DNA from: Aquirickettsia sp965229725
Lineage (GTDB): Bacteria > Pseudomonadota > Alphaproteobacteria > Rickettsiales > Midichloriaceae
Assembly (NCBI GenBank): GCA_965229725.1
Contig: OZ245923.1
Span: 310,001 to 374,000, forward strand
Length of the DNA: 64,000 nt
Direction of reading: 5' to 3'
Part shown: positions 18,107 to 26,719 of the stretch, piece by piece
Position numbering within the stretch: position 1 is the stretch's first letter
Layout of the letters: every line of letters begins with the position of its first letter
Position numbers and translations under genes: made by a program
The notes under the pieces: model-generated
Database searches by the model: none
Seen by the model: only the letters and a program-made list of their open reading frames with translations
What the model was told of the DNA's origin: nothing

Positions 18107-18151
18107 TTATAACCCATCATGCATATGAAGACCTGAATGTAAATCAATTTT
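18107..18151 (-). pseudogene. Possible 14-15 residue remnant ending HDGL
   Basis: Just upstream of coaBC, a minus-strand frame reads DLHSGLHMHDGL and then a TAA stop, with an in-frame TGA about 15 codons before it. The final 18 nt (atgcatgatgggttataa) match the last 18 nt of the HDEL gene at 19861-20376 (atgcacgatgagttataa) at 16 of 18 positions. One G to A change would restore MHDEL. It may be a decayed tail of a former effector gene, but the match is short and could be chance. Confidence 0.2.
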
Positions 18152-18190
18152 TTCTCATACTACAAGTACACTTTATATAATTGCGTTTTC

Positions 18191-18220
18191 TTGACATTTT
18201 AATTTTTATATATTTATACT
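18191..18220 (+). promoter_or_regulatory. Sigma-70-type promoter of the GH18-like HDEL gene
   Basis: TTGACA at 18191-18196, a perfect -35 box, is followed after 18 nt by TATACT at 18215-18220, a near-consensus -10 box. Transcription would start near 18227, leaving about 24 nt of leader that holds the GGGG Shine-Dalgarno at 18242-18245 before the ATG at 18251. It is one of the clearest promoters in the window. Confidence 0.7.
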
Positions 18221-18250
18221 TTTAAGTATTAAATAAATAATGGGGTATAA

Positions 18251-19474
18251 ATGGCAAATTCGCAAAATAGTAAAGATATAATTCCTTATGGTTATGGTAC
18301 ATGGGTATATGATCAAGAATACGACGGTAATATATCTGAAGGCTCTATATCGTTAAAAAATGGGAAAGTAAATGTTAAGCCTGGATTATTTAAAGATGCA
18401 ATCACTGAGTGGAATCAAAAAGCAACGGGTTTCCCATATACGCAAATATATTCTTATGGTGGAGATATTGAGATGTATTGCCGTGGTTCCGGTCAATCTG
18501 ATCAAACTGCTCCATGCACAAAAGCAAATGGATATGTATCTCCACCAACAAAAGATCTGACTGATGGATTTATAGTTACTTTTCCGGGAAATGATAAAGA
18601 TCATCAGATTAGTCTTAAAAGCCTCGAAGGATATTTGAACATCCCAAAAGTTGCACAGCACATACTTATTATTGATGGACGTGTAGATTTACCGGTAAAA
18701 ACTGAGGAGGAACAAGAAGAAGAATACTTAAATCATATTAATACACTACCAGCAGACGAAGCTCAGTATTTTGCTGATAAAGTATCGAAAGCTGTGTGTG
18801 GCAATAATAATGTTGACGGTGTACAATTTGATATAGAGCCCTTTAGCTTTACTGGTGAAGGAGGAAAAGTTCAAGGACCTGGACAAAAATATTTTTATAC
18901 TCAAATCGCCAAAAATTTTGCAAGCACTGAATTTGGTTGCGTAAACACAGATCATCCTAATGGAAGATTTTTTAGCATATTCACTTTCGCAAAAGCAATC
19001 ACACCTGATGTAAAAACAATGCTAACTCAATATGGAAACGGTTATGTGATGGATTCATTATACGATTTAGGACCTTTGCCTGGTGGTCAATTGAACTCAG
19101 TAGAAGATTTTAAAAAATATGCAACACAAGAAATCAAAGATATGAAAGCATTAGATATTCCATATCAATTTGCAATACCAGCTGCTGCATCTGCACATGA
19201 ATTTGACACTAGAACTGGTGAGAAAAACATAGTTAATCCTGAAAAGCAGATTGACTACGTCAAAGCTGCAGTTGAATTGATGAAAGCACAAGAGGTATTT
19301 GATGACCCTAATTTTAAAGGTATAGGTGTTTGGTCTTATAATCAAAAAATGTACTGGCCAAAAGGTGGTGATGAATATACTCCTGCATCTCCTTCCGAAG
19401 AATCAATGAATTATCTTGATTCAGCAATGCCTGCAGTACTTATTAGCTCCTCAACGAATCATGATGAATTATAA
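18251..19474 (+). CDS. GH18-fold secreted hydrolase-like protein with C-terminal HDEL
   Basis: The 407-residue protein appears to be a glycoside-hydrolase-18-like TIM barrel. Its fourth strand reads NVDGVQFDIEPF, aligning with the GH18 motif DGxDxDxE: Asp189 and the catalytic-type Asp194 and Glu196 are kept, but the middle Asp is Gln192. Other barrel strands fit: TQIYSYGG (64-71), QHILIIDGRVD (136-146), FFSIFTFAKAI (240-250), YVMDSLYDLG (265-274), YQFAIPAAAS (305-314) and GIGVWSYNQKMYW (357-369), ending in the usual Trp-bearing eighth strand. GH18 includes chitinases and endo-beta-N-acetylglucosaminidases that cut N-glycans. The last four residues are HDEL, the eukaryotic ER-retrieval signal. 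There is no Sec signal peptide. Promoter and GGGG Shine-Dalgarno are strong. The substrate is unknown; action on host N-glycans is inference. Confidence 0.8.
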   Translation: MANSQNSKDIIPYGYGTWVYDQEYDGNISEGSISLKNGKVNVKPGLFKDAITEWNQKATGFPYTQIYSYGGDIEMYCRGSGQSDQTAPCTKANGYVSPPTKDLTDGFIVTFPGNDKDHQISLKSLEGYLNIPKVAQHILIIDGRVDLPVKTEEEQEEEYLNHINTLPADEAQYFADKVSKAVCGNNNVDGVQFDIEPFSFTGEGGKVQGPGQKYFYTQIAKNFASTEFGCVNTDHPNGRFFSIFTFAKAITPDVKTMLTQYGNGYVMDSLYDLGPLPGGQLNSVEDFKKYATQEIKDMKALDIPYQFAIPAAASAHEFDTRTGEKNIVNPEKQIDYVKAAVELMKAQEVFDDPNFKGIGVWSYNQKMYWPKGGDEYTPASPSEESMNYLDSAMPAVLISSSTNHDEL

Positions 19475-19860
19475 ATTCTGGCTTTAAAAAGCGACGATAC
19501 TTAGGCAATATCATATTTATTTTTGATGTTGCCTACACATCGTTTCTTTTATGTAAGTTGCACACTTTATATTTATTGATCACTTCCAGATTAGTAATGC
19601 AATCAGCTTGTAAAGGCAATATTCTTTTTCCAATGCTCTTATCGCTACTACTTTATCCTTTACTCCTAATACATTTGACATTACAACACCTCAAGACATT
19701 CGAAGCTATATCTACCATGTAATCCACCACCACTATAAAATTGTAGTTATAAATTATTTATGCCCAAATACCGCTCCGAAAGCTATTTCACCAAGGTATT
19801 TATGCCTTGATGACTTAAAGTATTTTTTCTTACAATCAAAAACCTAAAGCTTTAGCAATT
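19475..19860. other. Intergenic region between two convergent HDEL genes
   Basis: This 386-bp gap lies between two convergent genes. It holds a terminator-like hairpin (19502-19535) next to the first gene. A 33-codon minus-strand frame (19580-19681) encodes a Lys/Leu-rich peptide without a Shine-Dalgarno; it resembles no family I recognise and may be a gene remnant. I see no transposase motif and no long repeats. Confidence 0.5.
19502..19535 (+). terminator. Terminator-like hairpin after the GH18-like gene
   Basis: The arms taggcaatatca (19502-19513) and tgatgttgccta (19524-19535) pair over 12 bp with one G-T wobble around a 10-nt AT-rich loop. A T-rich run (cgtttctttt) follows. It lies 28 nt after the stop of the HDEL gene. 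Confidence 0.6.
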
Positions 19861-20376
19861 TTATAACTCATCGTGCATATCAACATTAGTAGCATTGGTA
19901 ATATTATGATAATCTTCCAGCACAGTGCATGTGGCATTCACTGTGTTTTCTGCAAAAAGCAAAGCTCCTTCTAGCCCTTCAACAACCAAATGCTCACCGC
20001 CCGTACTAACATCCTCTGCAACATCCTTTGCGATTGGTATTATAACAGGTAGTAACTCTACTACATTAGGCAATAATTTTGCAATTCCCTTTGCAAGTTG
20101 GACCCCAGCGTCAACATACTCCTTCTTATTAACATCCTCTCGAATAGAAGACATAGTTTTTCCAATATCGTATACAACTACATGAAACTCTTCTACTGCT
20201 TTCTCAATTCCATATTTTTCTTCAAGTAATTTCACTACCTTTGGAACCAATTTTATTTCTTGCGTGTAATTCAATTGATCTTTTTTATATGCATTAAAAC
20301 ATGGTAAAATATTTTCAAATTTACTTTCCAGCTCATGAAAAATTCCTGCTAATTTAAAAATGTTTATATCAGACAT
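19861..20376 (-). CDS. Small helical protein with C-terminal HDEL, function unknown
   Basis: The 171-residue product is predicted mostly alpha-helical. A hydrophobic central stretch (about 91-118, with LAKGIAKLLPNVVELLPVIIPIAK) has an amphipathic pattern that could touch a membrane. No known domain is recognised. It ends DMHDEL, so the terminal four residues are the HDEL ER-retrieval signal. Four N-x-S/T sequons are present (Asn36, Asn147, Asn158, Asn161), three in the last 25 residues, which could be glycosylated if the protein enters the ER. There is no Sec signal peptide. AGAGGGG lies 7 nt before the ATG. It converges with the GH18-like HDEL gene, and mscS lies upstream. Confidence 0.7.
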   Translation of the reverse strand: MSDINIFKLAGIFHELESKFENILPCFNAYKKDQLNYTQEIKLVPKVVKLLEEKYGIEKAVEEFHVVVYDIGKTMSSIREDVNKKEYVDAGVQLAKGIAKLLPNVVELLPVIIPIAKDVAEDVSTGGEHLVVEGLEGALLFAENTVNATCTVLEDYHNITNATNVDMHDEL

Positions 20377-20529
20377 TTGGTAACCCCTCTAAAAAATTTT
20401 TGGAACTAGACGGTATCAGTAATGAAAATTAATGTCTACAATCATAAATCGCAAGGATAAAATACTACTTCTATCTATACTTAGATTTTTATATATTCTA
20501 ACGGAACTACTTATTATTATAAGATTGCG

Positions 20530-21618
20530 CTATTTTTCTAGTGGACTCTTGTCGTCACTTTCTAAATATAACGTTCTAGTTGGAAAAGCCATTTCAGCTT
20601 TATTTTGATCAATAATTTCACTAATTTTTAATAATACATCCTGTAGAACTTCCTGATACTTGATCCAATTAGTAGTTTTAGTAAATGCATAAACCATGAA
20701 GTCAACAGAATATTGATTAAATTGAGTCAGATTTACAATTAACGTTTGGTCTGAAGCAATTTCCTCATGTTTCATTAACATATTCTTAACGTCATCAATT
20801 ATCTTTGCTACAACACCAATATCGCAATACCTCACTCCAATAGTTGTTTTGATCCTCCTATGCGACATCCTAGAAGCATTTTCTACAATACTTGAATTAA
20901 AAATAGAGTTTGGAACATATAAAGGGCGTTTATCAAATGTCCTTATCTTTGTAAGTCTCCAACTAATTGATTCAACAGTGCCATTTATATTTTTATCTGG
21001 AGAAATAACCCAATCACCTATTTCAAAAGGCTTATCAAGATATATCAGAGTCGCTCCAAAAAAATTTGCCAATAAATCCCTTGAAGCAAAACCCAGTACT
21101 ATGCCACTTACACTACCAAAAGCTAGTAAACCGCTAATGTTAATTCCAGAAGTTTCAATAAAAGTAAGAAGTGCAAAAATAATAACAATTATTTTTAATA
21201 TTCTACAAAGAGTTCCGATCGGAATATTAGCTCTGTTAGCAAGTGAATTCATCCTTTTAGAGTATAATTCATATTCGTGTATAAGCTTAAATGCAAACAA
21301 TCCAAGCAAAAATATAAATATAATTTTTCTACCAAGCAAAACAGAATGTAATATATCAAAGTTTAGAAATTTATTTACTAATACAACAATATATGAGGCA
21401 ACCAACACCCATATTAAAATTTTTAAAGGAATTTTAATTGAAAAAATAACTATTTTATAAATATTTTGGTTCTTTCCTGATTTTTCAAATTTTCGATAGA
21501 ATTTATTAACAACTTTATCAATAATGAAACCTATAATTATTATTAATAAAACTTCAGCTAATACATACATCAATGAATTGTTTTTTAAAAATAATTCAAA
21601 TGGAAGAAATTTATTCAT
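20530..21618 (-). CDS. mscS: Small-conductance mechanosensitive channel (MscS family)
   Basis: The 362-residue protein has five or six transmembrane helices in the first ~210 residues, followed by the MscS pore-lining helix with INISGLLAFGSVSGIVLGFASRDLLANFFGATLIYLDKPFEIGDWV and the beta domain with GTVESISWRLTKIRTFDKRPLYVPNSIF. These are the canonical MscS motifs. It releases solutes on hypo-osmotic shock. The N-terminal part is longer than in E. coli MscS (286 residues) because of extra helices. It lies alone between the HDEL island and glmS. Confidence 0.92.
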   Translation of the reverse strand: MNKFLPFELFLKNNSLMYVLAEVLLIIIIGFIIDKVVNKFYRKFEKSGKNQNIYKIVIFSIKIPLKILIWVLVASYIVVLVNKFLNFDILHSVLLGRKIIFIFLLGLFAFKLIHEYELYSKRMNSLANRANIPIGTLCRILKIIVIIFALLTFIETSGINISGLLAFGSVSGIVLGFASRDLLANFFGATLIYLDKPFEIGDWVISPDKNINGTVESISWRLTKIRTFDKRPLYVPNSIFNSSIVENASRMSHRRIKTTIGVRYCDIGVVAKIIDDVKNMLMKHEEIASDQTLIVNLTQFNQYSVDFMVYAFTKTTNWIKYQEVLQDVLLKISEIIDQNKAEMAFPTRTLYLESDDKSPLEK

Positions 21619-21817
21619 AGAACAGTTTTTTTATTATGATAATATATTCAATCAATTTTTTTTCAAGAATAGTAAAAGTTTAATAGGTAGCAAAATATAT
21701 AATAAAGGATTTAACTTTTTAGAAGAAGATGCTATTTAATAACATTTTGCAATATTAATTTTATTGTAAATCCTAATCTATTAATTAACAATTAAAATAA
21801 ATTAAATTTAAAATTTT

Positions 21818-23620
21818 ATGTGTGGTATTTTTTGTTCAAACAGCAATGACGGTGTAAAAAAAGACATCATTAAAGGATTGCATTTTTTAGAATATAGAGG
21901 TTATGACTCAGCAGGTTTGGCGTTTATTCAAAATGATCAGTTGAAGATCATTAAGGCATTAGGAAAAGTCTCAAATTTAGAGGAAAAAATTAATAATACA
22001 ATAGATGATAGCAAAATTGGTATTGGACATACTAGATGGGCAACTCATGGCAAAGTTAGTTTAAATAACTCGCATCCTATTTCTAATCAAGAAATTGCTG
22101 TTGTTCACAATGGCATTATAGAGAATTACAAAGAAATTAAAAATAATTTACTCAAGCTAAATTACGAATTTAAAGGCGATACAGACACTGAAGTTATACT
22201 AAATTTACTTCAATATTACATTGATTCCAAATCTGATTATTTAGAAGCATTTAAAAAAACAATAAATGATATAAAGGGTCATTATGCAATTTCCGTCATA
22301 TTTCTTCATGAAAAAAATACTATATTTTGCACTAAAAATGGCTCACCTCTCTCGATTGGATTGGGGGAGAGTGGAAATTATATTGCATCGGACGTTAATA
22401 CTTTAACATTTTTTGTGGAAAAAATTATAACGCTAGAAGATGGTGATGTTGCTATTATAGCTAAAGATGATTACAAGATTTTTGATAGCAGTAATAATGC
22501 TATAAAAAGAAATATTCAAAAATTTACTAAGAAAGAAGAAGATAATGAGCTTGGTGGATTTCCAAATTATATGCTGAAAGAAATAAATGATCAGCCTAGA
22601 ATTTTAAAAAAAATTATACAAAACATTATTTCAAAAAAAGAAAATAAAAACTTATCATCCATAAACTGGGTAAATGTAAGTAAAATATCTATAGTGGCCT
22701 GTGGAAGTTCATACAATGCTGGAATGGTGGCAAAATATTGGTTTGAAACCTATGCAAAAGTACCTGTGGAAATTGATTTTGCCTCAGAATTTAAAGCAAG
22801 AAATATTATTTATGATAAAGATGCGGTATATATTTTTATTTCTCAATCTGGAGAAACTCTCGACACCTTGGTAGCATTGAAGGAAGCCCAAAAACATGAT
22901 GTTACTACTATTGGGCTTGTGAATAATTTAAATAGTTCGATTGCAAATCTTACAAAATATGTCATAGCAATTGAAGCTGGAATAGAAATATCTGTTGCAT
23001 CGACTAAAAGTTTTATAGCCCAATTAATGAAACTGCTTAACATTGTACTGACAGCATCAACTGAAAAAAAATTAATGTCAAAAGATGATTGCGATGAATT
23101 ATTAAAAAAAATTAATAGCGAAATAAATGCTTTAGATGGGCTGCTTGAAATTAATAAAAAAATTGAGGAGATTTCTCAAGCTATTTCTAAAGCTAAAAAC
23201 ATTATATTTATAGGCAGAAATTATATGTACCCAATTTGCCTAGAGGGTGCTTTAAAATTAAAGGAGCTATCATATTTGCCAGTTTTTGCATGCGCTGCTG
23301 GAGAACTCAAACATGGCTCAATTGCATTAATAGACAGCGACTCATTAATTATTGCATTAGCACCAGAAAATGACACACATCAAAAAATGATCTCAAATAT
23401 TGAAGAAGTAAAAACACGAGGCTCCAAGGTGGTTTTACTAACTGATTCAACAAATGATTTTGAAGTTGAGCATACGCTAAATGTTCCTAAATGCACAGAA
23501 ATTTTAGCACCACTTTTATACACAGTACCCTTGCAATTATTTGCTTATCAAGTAGCATTAAATCTTGGTAAAAACGTTGATAGACCTAGGAACCTTGCAA
23601 AGTCTGTAACTGTTGAATAA
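21818..23620 (+). CDS. glmS: Glutamine-fructose-6-phosphate aminotransferase
   Basis: The 600-residue enzyme begins MCGIF, exposing the catalytic Cys2 of the glutaminase domain, and has HTRWATHGKVSLNNSHP, HNGIIENY and GDTDTEV in that domain. The C-terminal half has two SIS domains with VACGSSYNAGMVAKYWFE, SQSGETLDTLVALKEA, ASTKSF and ELKHGSIALI, ending in KSVTVE. It makes glucosamine-6-phosphate for peptidoglycan and lipid A. The ATG has no Shine-Dalgarno and sits in a purely AT leader. Length is as expected. The neighbours (mscS, ATP synthase) do not share its pathway. Confidence 0.96.
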   Translation: MCGIFCSNSNDGVKKDIIKGLHFLEYRGYDSAGLAFIQNDQLKIIKALGKVSNLEEKINNTIDDSKIGIGHTRWATHGKVSLNNSHPISNQEIAVVHNGIIENYKEIKNNLLKLNYEFKGDTDTEVILNLLQYYIDSKSDYLEAFKKTINDIKGHYAISVIFLHEKNTIFCTKNGSPLSIGLGESGNYIASDVNTLTFFVEKIITLEDGDVAIIAKDDYKIFDSSNNAIKRNIQKFTKKEEDNELGGFPNYMLKEINDQPRILKKIIQNIISKKENKNLSSINWVNVSKISIVACGSSYNAGMVAKYWFETYAKVPVEIDFASEFKARNIIYDKDAVYIFISQSGETLDTLVALKEAQKHDVTTIGLVNNLNSSIANLTKYVIAIEAGIEISVASTKSFIAQLMKLLNIVLTASTEKKLMSKDDCDELLKKINSEINALDGLLEINKKIEEISQAISKAKNIIFIGRNYMYPICLEGALKLKELSYLPVFACAAGELKHGSIALIDSDSLIIALAPENDTHQKMISNIEEVKTRGSKVVLLTDSTNDFEVEHTLNVPKCTEILAPLLYTVPLQLFAYQVALNLGKNVDRPRNLAKSVTVE

Positions 23621-23646
23621 AATTATAATTATCTTACTTAGTGGAG

Positions 23647-24123
23647 TTACTTTGTTATTTTAATCTGATCTAATTTACTTAAGGATTGTTTTAAAAATTT
23701 AGTATTTTTTGCATCTACTTCACTAAATTCAGAAATTACTCTGTTTATATTCTTTAACAGAAACTTTGAAGCAATTTCCTTTTTTATGATTTCTTCATCT
23801 GTTTTTCTCTGAATTTCTGCTAGAAAAAATTGCCTTTTAATTTCTTCTTCAATTTTTTTATCACTTTCTAATTTTATTGAATTTAATAAAAGCTCATTTT
23901 GAACGAGCTTTTCTTCGTTAAGTTTATTTTGAATCTTCAAATCTTTTTCCAATTTTGCTAGGTACTTGATCGCATCATTGTGAGCATTTTCAGCTTCATC
24001 TAATAGCTTTTTGGTATTAATTATATGTGAATCAATAGTGTTTTTTAAGGCCCGTTTTACCGGTTTATATGCAAATAATAAAATGACTATAAGCGAAATA
24101 GATAACCAAAAAGTTTCATTCAT
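23647..24123 (-). CDS. atpF: ATP synthase Fo subunit b
   Basis: The 158-residue protein has an N-terminal membrane helix (about 5-18) and a long charged coiled coil (25-155, with DEAENAHNDAIKYLAKLEKDLK and KKIEEEIKRQFFLAE), as in the peripheral stalk of F-type ATP synthase. It is the last gene of the run atpB-atpE-atpF'-atpF and overlaps the previous gene by 4 nt. Alphaproteobacteria carry two b-type genes; which is b and which is b' is set here by order and by similarity to the usual gene arrangement only. Confidence 0.85.
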   Translation of the reverse strand: MNETFWLSISLIVILLFAYKPVKRALKNTIDSHIINTKKLLDEAENAHNDAIKYLAKLEKDLKIQNKLNEEKLVQNELLLNSIKLESDKKIEEEIKRQFFLAEIQRKTDEEIIKKEIASKFLLKNINRVISEFSEVDAKNTKFLKQSLSKLDQIKITK

Positions 24124-24557
24124 TTCTTTTCAAATAAATATAAATTTATTTCTTCCTCAATATCGCTCGAATACTTTTTCAAATCTTTAGCTAATGCCTC
24201 CTTCGTTTTATTCAAAAATAACTTATGTGCAAGATTTTTACTTCCAATCTCTTTTTTTAAAAGGCTCAAGCGCTTTTTTTTAGTATCATAAATTTTTGCC
24301 CTTAAACGTTCTTCTTGCTCTTTAAGTTTTAATGATAATTCTGTCTTAGATTTTTCCAATTGCTCTTCAATATTATTAGCTTTGAGTAGCATCTTGTTAG
24401 ACTGATCAATATAATTTTGAATTACTTCTTTTCTATTTTTTAAAACCTTGTTGTATTTGTTATAAAACTGCCTACTTGCTGTAAAATACACAAGCAGGAA
24501 GACAATAATACACCAAAAAGATTGATCAAAAAAATATGTTAAGTCTAAATGAGGCAT
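24120..24557 (-). CDS. atpG: ATP synthase Fo subunit b'
   Basis: The 145-residue protein opens with PHLDLTYFFDQSFWCIIVFLLVYF (residues 2-25), a typical b' opening in which a membrane helix follows the D-x-x-x-FxxQxFW pattern, and continues as a charged coiled coil (about 35-135). It dimerises with subunit b in the peripheral stalk. It lies between atpE and atpF and overlaps atpF by 4 nt. The gene symbol for b' varies (atpF2, atpX, atpG); atpG follows the alphaproteobacterial usage for b'. Confidence 0.85.
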   Translation of the reverse strand: MPHLDLTYFFDQSFWCIIVFLLVYFTASRQFYNKYNKVLKNRKEVIQNYIDQSNKMLLKANNIEEQLEKSKTELSLKLKEQEERLRAKIYDTKKKRLSLLKKEIGSKNLAHKLFLNKTKEALAKDLKKYSSDIEEEINLYLFEKK

Positions 24558-24576
24558 GCTTTACACACAAGTATAC

Positions 24577-24804
24577 TTAGACAAAAAATAATAGTAATAG
24601 CGCTATTAAAAAGGCGAATAAACCCATTGCCTCAGCAAGACCCGCTCCAATGAAAGCGCCTTTCATCAACTTGTCTTCGGCTGAAGGATTTCTTGCTATA
24701 CCATTAAGAAGCGCTGCAAAAATATTTCCTATTCCCATAGCTGCACCAAACATCGCAATAGAGGTTAATCCGACTCCGATATATTTTAAAGCTTCTAGTT
24801 CCAT
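24577..24804 (-). CDS. atpE: ATP synthase Fo subunit c
   Basis: The 75-residue proteolipid has two transmembrane helices joined by the polar loop ARNPSAEDKL. The second helix contains GAFIGAGLAEAMGLFAFLIALLLLF, with the ion-binding Glu in GLAEAMG; the first helix has the glycine-rich AMFGAAMGIGN pattern. Absence of Na+-type Gln in the first helix fits a proton ring. A clear Shine-Dalgarno (cggagaaaaaag) precedes the ATG, matching the high copy number of this subunit. It follows atpB by 26 nt. Confidence 0.95.
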   Translation of the reverse strand: MELEALKYIGVGLTSIAMFGAAMGIGNIFAALLNGIARNPSAEDKLMKGAFIGAGLAEAMGLFAFLIALLLLFFV

Positions 24805-24830
24805 CTTTTTTCTCCGTATAAATTGTTTTT

Positions 24831-25553
24831 TTAATGTAGATTTAAAGCATCACTTAAATACGCACAAGTTAGAATTGAAAAAATGTACGCTTGCAGGACT
24901 GAAATAAATATCTCAAACCCCGTTAAAATTGTCAACAAAATTAATGGCATAATTCCAAACAAGCCCGAAAGTATTACAAAAGTTGCCAGTACCTTCAGCA
25001 CAACATGTCCTGCAGTCATATTTGCAGCAAGACGAATAGAAAGACTTATAGGGCGTGCAAGATAAGCAAATAATTCAATTAAAATTATCAATGGAGCCAA
25101 AAATATTGGCGTTCCTTTTGGCAATAATATTGAAAAATAACTCACTCCATTTTTAATAAACCCCACTATAGTGACTACTATAAAAACAAAGATCGCTAAA
25201 GTAAATGTAACAGAAATATGGCTGGTTGTAGTAAATACAGAGGGAATCATGCCAATGCTATTACTAATCAAAATGAACATAAACAATGAGAAAATTAAAG
25301 TAAAAAATTTTTGTGATTTTTTGCCAGCTGTAGAAAGCAACATACCATCAATCAAGAAGAAAATTGCCTCACCACAGGCTTGCACCTTACCAGGCACCAA
25401 TGAAATTTTGTGACATGCCACCCTAGTTAACAACAGTATAATTAAGTATGTAGCTAGGAACGTTAAGGTAGAATTTGTAATGTGTATGTTATGAGTAAAA
25501 ACACTGAAGTTTACTACAGGCTTCACAAAAAACTGTTCTAAAGGATTTAGCAT
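24831..25553 (-). CDS. atpB: ATP synthase Fo subunit a
   Basis: The 240-residue membrane protein has the features of subunit a: HITNSTLTFLATYLIILLLT near the N-terminus, and the fourth-helix region with PISLSIRLAANMTAGHVVLKVLA, containing the essential Arg in SIRLAANM and the FEIFISVLQAYIFSILTCAYLSDAL closing helix. It forms the proton half-channels with ring c. It is first in the Fo operon atpB-atpE-atpF'-atpF; atpI and the F1 genes are not next to it, which is the split arrangement normal for alphaproteobacteria. Confidence 0.94.
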   Translation of the reverse strand: MLNPLEQFFVKPVVNFSVFTHNIHITNSTLTFLATYLIILLLTRVACHKISLVPGKVQACGEAIFFLIDGMLLSTAGKKSQKFFTLIFSLFMFILISNSIGMIPSVFTTTSHISVTFTLAIFVFIVVTIVGFIKNGVSYFSILLPKGTPIFLAPLIILIELFAYLARPISLSIRLAANMTAGHVVLKVLATFVILSGLFGIMPLILLTILTGFEIFISVLQAYIFSILTCAYLSDALNLH

Positions 25554-25606
25554 TTATATTACAATTATAATAACTTCTATTTTAATAACATCAAATTCAC
25601 TAAAAT

Positions 25607-26701
25607 TCAAATAAGGTCTTCATTTTTATAGTCATAAAGCGTCCCATTTTTTATAAGCTTTCTTAATTTTTTCATTAAATCTTGATAATATGCAATGTTA
25701 TGCCATGTTATAAGCACTGCGCCTAATATCTCCTTACTTCTTACCAGATGATTTAAATAAGCTTTACTATAATTTGTGCATGTATAACAACTACATTTTA
25801 TATCTAGTGGAGAATCATCAATAATATACTGACTATTCTTAATGTTTATTGTTCCTCCATTTACAAATGCCTGGCCATTTCTTCCTGATCTTGTAGGTAA
25901 TACACAATCAAACATGTCTACACCATTTTTTACAGATGCTACTATATCTATTGGCTTCCCAACCCCCATTAAGTATCTAGGCTTATCTACCGGTATGTTA
26001 GGAATGGTAAATTCTAAAACCTTTAGCATTTCTTCATGACCTTCACCAACTGCCAATCCTCCTATTGCGTACCCATCAAAACCAATGTTTTGCAGTGTTT
26101 GCATACTTTCTTTTCTCAAATCTTCAAAAGTACTACCTTGAATTATTCCAAATATCCCATATCCATCTCTATTAATAAAAGCATCTTTAGATTCTTTCGC
26201 CCATCTTAACGATAGCTGCATAGATTTTTTGGCATAATCATAATCAACTGGATAAGGAGTGCATTCATCAAAGATCATAGTTATGTTGCTATCTAGCTTA
26301 TATTGAATATCTATAGATTTTTTTGGAGTCAAAAAATATTTCTTGCCATCTATGTGAGAGTTAAACTCCACCCCTTCTTGAGAAATTTTTCTAAGCTTCG
26401 CCAATGACATAACTTGAAATCCACCAGAATCAGTTAATATAGGCCTATTCCAATTCATAAATTTATGTAGCCCACCCAATTTTGATATCACATCTTCTCC
26501 AGGGCGCAACATTAGATGATATGTATTTCCCAATATTATTTCCGCCCCTGTTTTCACCAGAGATTCTGGGAGCATCGCTTTCACAGTAGCTAAAGTTCCA
26601 ACGGGCATAAATACAGGTGTTGTAATATCCCCATTTGCAGTTGAAATAACTCCATTTCTTGAATCTTTGCAAGTATCTACTATTTTGAAATGTAAGGACA
26701 T
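25607..26701 (-). CDS. tgt: Queuine tRNA-ribosyltransferase
   Basis: The 364-residue enzyme has VFMPVGTLATVKAMLPE, LGNTYHLMLRPG, RPILTDSGGFQVMSLAKLRKI (with the active-site Asp), GGLAVGEGHEEM, YLMGVGKPIDI and MFDCVLPTRSGRNGQAF, and ends with the zinc site CSCYTCTNYSKAYLNHLVR. It exchanges guanine-34 for the queuosine precursor in GUN-anticodon tRNAs. Length matches bacterial TGT. It sits 18 nt after the alpha/beta hydrolase gene. No queuosine-precursor synthesis gene is in the window. Confidence 0.95.
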   Translation of the reverse strand: MSLHFKIVDTCKDSRNGVISTANGDITTPVFMPVGTLATVKAMLPESLVKTGAEIILGNTYHLMLRPGEDVISKLGGLHKFMNWNRPILTDSGGFQVMSLAKLRKISQEGVEFNSHIDGKKYFLTPKKSIDIQYKLDSNITMIFDECTPYPVDYDYAKKSMQLSLRWAKESKDAFINRDGYGIFGIIQGSTFEDLRKESMQTLQNIGFDGYAIGGLAVGEGHEEMLKVLEFTIPNIPVDKPRYLMGVGKPIDIVASVKNGVDMFDCVLPTRSGRNGQAFVNGGTINIKNSQYIIDDSPLDIKCSCYTCTNYSKAYLNHLVRSKEILGAVLITWHNIAYYQDLMKKLRKLIKNGTLYDYKNEDLI

Positions 26702-26719
26702 TTAAAGATAAATTACTTA

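Noticed and set aside
19580..19681. 33-codon minus-strand frame in the spacer between the two HDEL genes
   Set aside because: It has no Shine-Dalgarno, no recognisable domain and no HDEL end. It could be a remnant but nothing supports calling it a gene.
21524..21739. 71-codon plus-strand frame spanning the start of mscS
   Set aside because: It overlaps the mscS N-terminus on the opposite strand and has low-complexity Asn/Ile composition, so it is a shadow.
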